Assembly (NCBI GenBank): GCA_020002185.1
Contig: CM034539.1
Span: 2,185,758-2,249,757 of the forward strand
Direction: 5' to 3'
Length of the DNA: 64,000 nt
From: Paraescarpia echinospica
Taxonomy: Eukaryota > Annelida > Polychaeta > Sabellida > Siboglinidae
In this document: piece by piece, positions 58,042 to 64,000 of the stretch
How the letters are laid out: every line of letters starts with the position of its first letter
How positions within the stretch are numbered: position 1 is the stretch's first letter
Position numbers and translations under genes: made by a program
Notes under the pieces: generated by a model
The model's database searches: none
What the model was told of the DNA's origin: nothing
Seen by the model: the letters and a program-made list of their open reading frames with translations, nothing else

Positions 58042-61000
58042 TTAGACGAGTATCGGCGCCGTAGTGACGCCGTCGTCGAGCACGCGGCGTTTAGCGTAGA
58101 ATAACTCAACGCCGCGCGCTCTTGAACGTACGTCAACACGGACGAGTCTTTCACTTGGAAACCGCGGTTCCAGCCGACGCCGTTGCGACGGTCGCGCAGT
58201 ATGGCGAGGAAGGTGTGCTCGTCGATGTCGGCGTTCTGTCGCTTGCTTAGTCCCTTCGTGCTGTACTTCGGTCCGGCGGTGCCGCCGAAGCAGTAGTAGG
58301 TTTTGCTGCACAGCGCCACGATTCCGTCGCCGCGCCAATCTTCTTTGAAGAGGCCCGGCGTTCGACGATCGAACAGGCGTCGGCGCGCGCAACAGGCCGC
58401 CGCGCCGTCGTACGTAGGCGTCCACGTGCGCGTCGCAGCATTCGGCCGGAAACCAGAGCGAACGATTCCGGAAGTAGTGTTCGCGACGTTCTTCCGGTAC
58501 GAGCGCGTCGAAATCACGTCCGGCTAGGGCTATGTACGCCGATTCGGTGTCCATAGCGCAGTACTGGAAGAGCGGACGGGGAATGTAGTCGTCGACGAAA
58601 TCGTAATAAAATTCCAGCATTCTCAATTTTGCGTACTGCAATACGAAATAGCCGATATGTATCGGCAGGCCGTAGACGATTTTACGCTTATTTAGCGCCA
58701 CCTCGTACAGCGCGTCGTCGACGACGAAGTCCAGTTGCCGGAAGCGCCGATTGTTGACGAGCATCGACGCGCCGACCGGCGTCGCGTACTTGATTTCCCG
58801 GTGCCGATCGACGCGCGAAATCGTTTTCCCGTAGGAACTGTTCCCGAGAAGTTTAAAGGTATCGGCGATGATCTATTTGTCGGGATCGATATCGCCCTCG
58901 CGGCGCGCCGTCGAAACCGCGTCGCCGAAGCGACGAAAGCACGCTATCGGCGCGTACTCGACGATCTGGTAGACGCGCTCGACGACGAGCCCGTGTGCCA
59001 GATACCAGCGTAGGAGCGGCGTCGCGAGCACGATCGCCGCGCCGAAGTAGCTACCGACGAGCGTGCGTTGAGGTCGCGTGAGGAGATCGTGCGACTCGGC
59101 GTAGTCGCGCATGAACGGGCTGAGATGGTCGCGCACGATATCGACGTTCTTGAATACCGGCTGCATCTCGGCGAACTTGTCTCGCAGCGCTTCCGGTACG
59201 GCGATATCGCACTGCACGACGCCGAACAGAGAGCCGTCGCGCACCGCCTCCAGTATCGTCGAGAGCGTAATGGCGGTCGGCTGCGGTTGCCATCGTGACG
59301 CGATGGGCGGCGTCGGCACCGCCGGCGGTTGCACGGCGTGCCACTGGCACTCCCACATTTCGACGACTTCGTCGACGAAACGGCGCAGGTAGGCGGTCAC
59401 GGCGATCGTCGCGGCGTACAGCGTCGTCATCGGTTGACCGTTGACGGCGTTCGTCGTCACGTGCGCCTGACACGTCGGGCAGCCGTGAAAATAGCAGCCG
59501 TGAAATTGATACGCCGTTCGCGTGGCGGCGCACCAGCCGTCGACTCGGTGATTTCCGATGCGTTTCTCGCGTCCGTTCAACTGGTGACGTATACGCGCGC
59601 CGGTTTCCGCCTCCACGCGCGTCAACCACTCCACGACCATACGGCCGTAGCGGTGCACGCGTTCCGCTCAAAAGGCGTTCTCAGCGCGTCGGCGCGTGTA
59701 CCAGCCCGTCGGCATCTCCTGCATTATTGCCCATAGATAGAGGCCGTTTCCGTCGAAGCCTACTATCGATCGGCACGGCGCGCCGTCGCCGCCACGAATC
59801 GACGTCACGTCGGCCTCGTGGTGGCGCGCGAAGATGATCGACGGGCCGCCGATGATCTGCGCCTGCAGCAGACGGTGCAGATCTTTGTTCGGCTCGTTGA
59901 AGAGCGAGAAATGGATCGACTTCGGCAGGTCGTTGAACAGATACAATAACGTCAACCCCGGTACGCTGTTGGCGTACTTGAACATGTCGATACGTCGGTG
60001 CCGATAGAAGGCGAACTGGCGATCGACGGCCTCGAGAAACGGCGCCACGTCACGATTGTTATACCACACAAGAAAATCGCGCATCGACGTCATTCCCTCG
60101 TCGCGCCACGCCGTCGCGCAAATCTCGTACGCCTCCGCGGAGATTCCCTCGCGTTTCAGCTGGCTGTAGAAAGCTTCGCGCGACGGCAGGGCGGTTTCGT
60201 CCAGACGCGACAACGCGTCGATGTGCTCGTACGGAAAGTAGCCCTTCGTTGCCGAGCAACCGTACGCTTTCAGTAAGCGATCGTAGCTAACGCCGGGCGC
60301 GAGGTAATTCGTTATGTCCAGGAACTTCAACGTCGTCGTCGACAGGCACATGTAATTGTTCTGACGTTTAATGGTAAACGACGACGACGTGTGCTGCGCG
60401 TCGTCGATTATGAGCAGGGGGGTCAAGTACTTTTTGACGACGTTCAGGTCGTGCTTACCCGAATTGAATCCCAATACGGGCATTTGACGAAGGTACGTCC
60501 ACAGCCGATCGGCGAGAGTGGCGTACGTTGACGCGTCGTCGTCGTCGTCGTCGCATCGTCGTCGCCGCCAGTCGGCGTCGAGCGCGTCGAGCGCCTCGAA
60601 GGTCGCGTTGTAGCGGGGACGTAGAATCGTGCATGCCGCCGCCCTCACCGCTTCCAGGTCGTCGATGAGGCGACGCGCGAGTTCCGACGAATCGCCGGTC
60701 GTGACGTAACAGCGCGCCGCTTCGTGACCGGGCACGTTCGACGCGACGCTCACGCTGAGCAGTTCGTGTCGCGCGATCCAGCGGCATTTGTCGCTATCCG
60801 TCGGCAGATCGTTATCGGCGAAATAGCACTCGAAATCGAACGTCGCGCGATACGGGTAGTAGCGCAGGTCGTCGTCGCCGACGTCGATGCCTTCGTCGTC
60901 GAGCCGCTTGAATACGGACGCCGTCGGTCGATAGACGCCGACGGGGAACACGTGACGAACGCCGCTTTCGCACGTCGCTTCGTGACGCCGTAAATGGTAC

Positions 61001-62184
61001 ACGCTCCGCCAGAGGACGCTGCCGCATTTCCCGCACTTGTACGTTTGCGTGTACGCGCGCTGATCGCTTATGTACGAGAAGTGCGACTCGTACAGGTTGA
61101 CGTTCAGCGTCGTGTGGTGCTCTTCGCGCGATCGACGGACTAGTTCGGCGACGTCGTTCGTCAGTCGACGATAGACGACGACGTTGATGCCGAAAACCGT
61201 CTCCACGCGATGCAGTTCGTTCAGGCGCACGCCGCCGTTCGAGGCCGACGTGCGCGCGTCGCGACAATACCGCGCGTATAGACGTTTAGCGTCTTTCGTT
61301 AAACGGTTCGTATCGATGTGGCGGCCACTTTCGCCTCGTCTGTGACCTTGCAGGTGAAGTCCGATGCATCGGAAGAGACACAGATGGTCGTCGTAGGGCG
61401 TGCCTCGGTGATCATTCGTCAACGACACGATGGACCTGTTGAGGCGCACGTAGGCGGGAAGCGTCGTCACGCCAACGCAGCCGATAGGATGATTGATGAT
61501 GACGTTCACGAAGTAGTTGGCGTTAGTTACGAGCTCGACGATCCATCCCGAGTCGGGACGCTGCGCGATGGCGTACTGCAGTACGTCGGTAGTGCGCACG
61601 GCGTCGAGGAATCGTTCGAATGAACGGCTATCGGTAACTAGGGCGGGTGTTTCGAGGAGGCGACCGCAACAGTTACACGAAGAATGAAAATATAGGTACC
61701 GACCCGACACCTTGTGGCGTAATACAAAACCATAGCTTACGTTAATTTTAAACGCGTTCTTTTGCGCGCGAAACATTTCCCTCAGACGCGGTTCGAGCAC
61801 GCGCGTACTCGTACAGGAGGTCATACGATAGTTGTAACGCGACTGTATGGCACCGCGCGCCACCGACGTCTCTATGCTACGCCGGTGCTCGTCCACGACA
61901 CGCTGTAGATCGTCGGGCGACGGCGGCGCCCTAGCGGCCGCCTCTTTCACTGATTCATTACTACTAGGAGGTGGTGGCGGCAGCGAACACAGCAGCCTCA
62001 GATGTCGTAGCATAGCGTAACGCGTGGTGAATAGCGTGCCACATTTTGGACACTCTCGACGTTTTACGCAGAGCGCTTCGTCGCCGCACCTTGTCGAACT
62101 CTTTACGTGTAGTTCGAACTTCGTCTGCGTCGCGAAATAGTGCCCACATTTCGGATATTGCCATATAGTAGGTGATGGTGGCAT
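58042..62184 (-). pseudogene. Protein-primed DNA polymerase B (Polinton/adintovirus), broken in four places
   Basis: About 1380 codons on the minus strand from the ATG at 62184. N-terminal: C2HC-type finger CPKCGTLFTTRYAMLRHLRL and a damaged one (YPKC). OTU-like block YDDHLCLFRCIGLHLQG with NLYESHFSYI. Third finger YKCGKCG..H..C. Exonuclease: RATFDFECYF, VLGFNSGKHDLNVVKKYL. Polymerase: GFDGNGLYLWAIMQEMPTGW (motif A), a GC.FHGCP block, KLLGNSSYGK (motif B), QYCAMDTESAYIA (motif C; the family norm is DTDS), and a C-terminal TPGLFK, CSKTY, DG-T end. In-frame stops: TGA at 59668-59670 and TAG at 58873-58875. Frameshifts near 58410 and again near 58110. It replicates the linear genome in the family, priming from a terminal protein; this copy cannot. 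Confidence 0.93.
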
Positions 62185-62209
62185 TCTCTCTAATGATATT
62201 TTTTCGAAC
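62185..62209. promoter_or_regulatory. Region directly upstream of PolB
   Basis: Short AT-rich stretch (TCTCTAATGATATTTTTTCG) before the PolB ATG on the minus strand. It is the only AT-rich spacer between PolB and the GGTGGTGG repeat block and would hold the core promoter; I see no clear TATA box. Confidence 0.2.
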
Positions 62210-62214
62210 GTCGC

Positions 62215-62530
62215 TATTTATAACGGCGACGGTGACGGTGGTGGTGGTGGTGGTGGTAAGTACACCCTAGCGGGAAGAGCGGTAATTTTTCTAACTAGCG
62301 GTGGAATGTGGTGACGGTTTTTCTAACTAAGTACACCCTAGCGGGAAGAGCGGTACTTTTTCTAACTAGCGGTGGAATGTGGTGACGGTTTTTCTAACTT
62401 GCGGTAATTTTTCTAACTGTAGCGGAAATTGTTCTAACTATCGGTGGAATGTGGTGGTTTTTCTAACTGAGGAGTGCGGTATCTAGCGGGATGGTGGTAC
62501 GAATAGAGGTAATTTTTCTAACTAGGTAAC
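62215..62530. repeat. Tandem and dispersed TTTTTCTAACT repeats beyond PolB
   Basis: After a GGT run, the unit AAGTACACCCTAGCGGGAAG ... GGTGGAATGTGGTGACGGTT TTTCTAACT repeats almost exactly twice (62259-62328 and 62329-62397) with about 70-bp period. Shorter forms with TTTTTCTAACT (seven or more) continue to 62522. In Polintons, terminal inverted repeats lie next to PolB, so this may be what remains of the right end, or a virus-specific control region. Confidence 0.7.
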
Positions 62531-62557
62531 TCGGAAACGGAAAGTACATTTTCAACG

Positions 62558-62563
62558 TTTTAT
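62558..62563 (-). terminator. AATAAA poly(A) signal for the gene at 62650
   Basis: TTTATT on the plus strand, about 85 bases downstream of the minus-strand stop at 62650. Spacing suits a 3' end for that gene. Confidence 0.45.
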
Positions 62564-62649
62564 TCGGTACTCTTACAACATTCAATCGTGAAGCCTTTGT
62601 TTCAATAGCAAGCAAATAATAAAATGTTCTCTATTCTACTAGTGTTCGT

Positions 62650-63318
62650 TCATTCCAGTCCGCTCCGGCGTTGCACGTACGTGTGCACGGCCGAATCGAG
62701 TTGCACGCGATTGATATAATCGCGCTTATTTGTTCCCAACAACCAGTTCGACACAAACTGCACCAAATACAATTCTCCTGCACGGCCCGTTTGCGGCTGC
62801 TGTTCACCGGAAGAAGTCGACACCGTAGTCTCGTGTAGAATATGCACTAGTCTCGTGAAACAGGGGATGAGCGATCGACGCAGGAACGTTTCCATGACGC
62901 TGTTGAAATAGCGCGTCACAATACAGCCCGCATTATCGAAACGTTGCATATATACCCGATTCGGTCGTCCCGCGCGATAGCCGGGCATGTGAACGTAGGG
63001 ACAGCCTTCATTCGGCTCACATACCCCGCAATGATCCCGCGCCTTCTCCAGAATAATTTCGCCGAGACTCTCGGCGACGAGATCCATCGCCAGTCGTTCG
63101 TGACGCCCGACCAACTGACTCCGGCTCGGCACGACCAGTTGCCGTTGACACGTCCCCAGCTCCTCCGATACGCTCCAGTACGGCGAGCACGTCGGTCCCA
63201 TCGTCCCCAGGCTGTCGTTATACGTCGATGGAGGGGGGCGCGTTCGGTTCGAGCAGCCCAGCGCCTCCTCGATGATCGCCTCCAATACGTGAGAGTCACG
63301 TACTCCTCCGCCACTACC
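62650..63318 (-). CDS. Unknown GC-rich protein, probable last exon
   Basis: The minus-strand frame is open from an acceptor-like GTGCTGTAG (ending at 63319) down to a TAG at 62650, about 220 codons, without an ATG near its start, so it is more likely an exon than a whole gene. It reads VLEAIIEEALGCSN, a Ser/Pro-rich part, HERLAMDLVAESLGEIILEK, a Cys-rich CGVCEPNEGCPYVHMPGY, FDNAGCIVTRYFNSVMETFL with RRSLIPCFTRLVHIL, and YLVQFVSNWLLG near the end. CxxC and CxYxH could bind zinc. Family not recognised. Codon use is like that of the adjacent viral genes. Confidence 0.5.
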   Translation of the reverse strand, partial: GSGGGVRDSHVLEAIIEEALGCSNRTRPPPSTYNDSLGTMGPTCSPYWSVSEELGTCQRQLVVPSRSQLVGRHERLAMDLVAESLGEIILEKARDHCGVCEPNEGCPYVHMPGYRAGRPNRVYMQRFDNAGCIVTRYFNSVMETFLRRSLIPCFTRLVHILHETTVSTSSGEQQPQTGRAGELYLVQFVSNWLLGTNKRDYINRVQLDSAVHTYVQRRSGLE

Positions 63319-63339
63319 CTACAGCACAAAGCAGTTCTA

Positions 63340-63803
63340 CTCTTTACGAATCACCGTCAGCAACGCGTGTAGGAAGTCGCTCATACACTCACGTCTGGTG
63401 TGTTGCATCAGAGCGTCCTACAAACACATTATTATGATTAGTCCTCCTTCTTGTCCTCATCCTTCTTTATCGTCGACCCCTGCACACCCCGTTCCAACAA
63501 CGTTCTTACGAACGAGGCAACCTCGTTGTACTGAGCGCAAATCCTTTCGTTGTTTGCAAGCATTTTTTCCAGCACGCAGCGCACTTACTAAAGCATATAA
63601 AAGCACAACTGTTAGTACATCAAACTACTACACAATAGGCTCGCTTCGTAGGCCAACCAAAACGCTCTTATATACTGCTCGGCCGCCTCGGCTAATAGTT
63701 CAAAGCTCTCCGCACTTAGTGCCAGACCACGATGATCTCTCATTCGTTGTCGTTCGTTGGCGTGCGTCAATAAATCTATCAGTAGCGGCCATTTTTCCTC
63801 CTC
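63340..63803 (-). CDS. Unknown gene, further coding blocks separated by short introns
   Basis: Three coding-like blocks on the minus strand. Block 1 (63803 to about 63650), after acceptor TTTTTTGTAG: EEEKWPLLIDLLTHANERQR, LALSAESFELLAEAAEQYIR and AFWLAYEASLL. Then TGTACTAACAG (branch-point-like) and ATATGCTTTAG precede block 2 (63587-63438): VRCVLEKMLANNERICAQYN, VASFVRTLLERGVQG, ending KKDEDKKED and a TAA. After GTGTTTGTAG comes block 3 (about 63416-63340): ALMQHTRRECMSDFLHALLT. Blocks lie next to splice signals, but donors are uncertain, and each could instead end at its own stop. Helical, Leu-rich; no family recognised. Confidence 0.4.
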
Positions 63804-63825
63804 CTACAAAAAACACAAGACAACA

Positions 63826-64000
63826 TTAGTCATCGTCGACGTATCTTTTTAGTGTGCGGACTGTATACGAGGGGTCACCGTTCCAACTCGTCTTCCGCAC
63901 ACTAATCTCCACTTTAGTACCGGCTAACTCGAGCACGGTATCGCGGAGATCCTCCTCGTTCAATTCCGTCAAGTACTCGGCCGTGTACTCGACGAGATTA
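63826..64000 (-). CDS. Unknown ORF, partial at window edge
   Basis: The minus-strand frame from the edge to a TAA at 63826-63828 reads LVEYTAEYLTELNEEDLRDT, VLELAGTKVEISVRKTSWNG and a tail TLKRYVDDD. Alternating charged helices and a short beta-like stretch; family not recognised. It may be the upstream exon of the gene at 62650-63803 or a separate gene ending here. Confidence 0.4.
   Translation of the reverse strand, partial: NLVEYTAEYLTELNEEDLRDTVLELAGTKVEISVRKTSWNGDPSYTVRTLKRYVDDD

Noticed and set aside
13881..58875. Possible recoding of TAG: in-frame TAGs at 13881, 27560, 27830, 50419 and 58873 in otherwise good frames
   Set aside because: Other broken genes here have TAA (27440, 34324) or TGA (59668) in frame, frameshifts are just as common, and CAG-to-TAG and TGG-to-TAG transitions explain the sample. 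No metazoan nuclear TAG reassignment is known.
59051..61267. Arg-rich frames on both strands over PolB (for example 59051-59671 and 60812-61267)
   Set aside because: They are shadow frames caused by CGA/CGC-rich codons of PolB.

Overview
The window looks like nuclear DNA of a metazoan, probably a marine invertebrate; the species cannot be named from the sequence. The reasons are spliced host exons with good donor and acceptor sites (a FYVE-domain exon at 1679-1884 and the last exon of a DEG/ENaC-type channel at 12260-12417, both on the minus strand), several families of non-LTR retrotransposon (RTE-like, CR1/L2-like), long satellites and microsatellites, a 1000-base scaffold gap (22520-23519), and a large GC-rich endogenous DNA virus. 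Most of the first 50 kb is AT-rich repeat and retroelement sequence with few host genes. || Layout. 1-1.9 kb: RTE-type endonuclease remnant, a 41-bp minisatellite and the FYVE exon. 2.6-7.7 kb: a 98-bp satellite with higher-order structure. 7.8-12.2 kb: retroelement fragments and a 0.6-kb ACATAC array. 12.26-12.42 kb: channel exon. 13.3-14.4 kb: broken gene of a FEN/PIN-like family with a cysteine-rich tail. 14.6-18.8 kb: decayed CR1-like element (minus strand) with PHD-like, SGNH-esterase, endonuclease and RT parts. 20.4-22.2 kb: hairpin-like inverted repeats and an AG tract. 24.5-31.3 kb: an RT fragment, an exactly duplicated 86-bp exon-like segment, a nearly full-length CR1/L2-like element and its flank. 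32.7-48.8 kb: a 67-bp satellite split by another non-LTR element, whose middle was fused to the 3' end plus flank of the 27-30 kb element and amplified into a tandem array of about 1984-bp units. || 50.3-62.2 kb is the most notable part: an endogenous adintovirus/Polinton (Maverick). In order on the plus strand it has a NADAR-domain gene, packaging ATPase, two conserved structural or accessory proteins, a small membrane protein, integrase with chromodomain, two overlapping small proteins, penton-like minor capsid, a basic pX-like core protein, a partial duplicate of the hexon start, hexon (major capsid) and adenain-type protease. Convergent to these, on the minus strand, is a protein-primed DNA polymerase B with an N-terminal zinc-finger/OTU-like region. 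Together they would give integration (integrase), replication (PolB), capsid assembly (hexon, penton), maturation (protease) and packaging (ATPase). The copy is broken: ATPase, integrase and penton each have one frameshift, PolB has two in-frame stops and two frameshifts, the NADAR gene has a stop near its start, and the protease lacks the expected catalytic His. Hexon is intact. Beyond PolB, GC-rich minus-strand coding blocks of unknown family, apparently separated by short introns, run to the window edge.
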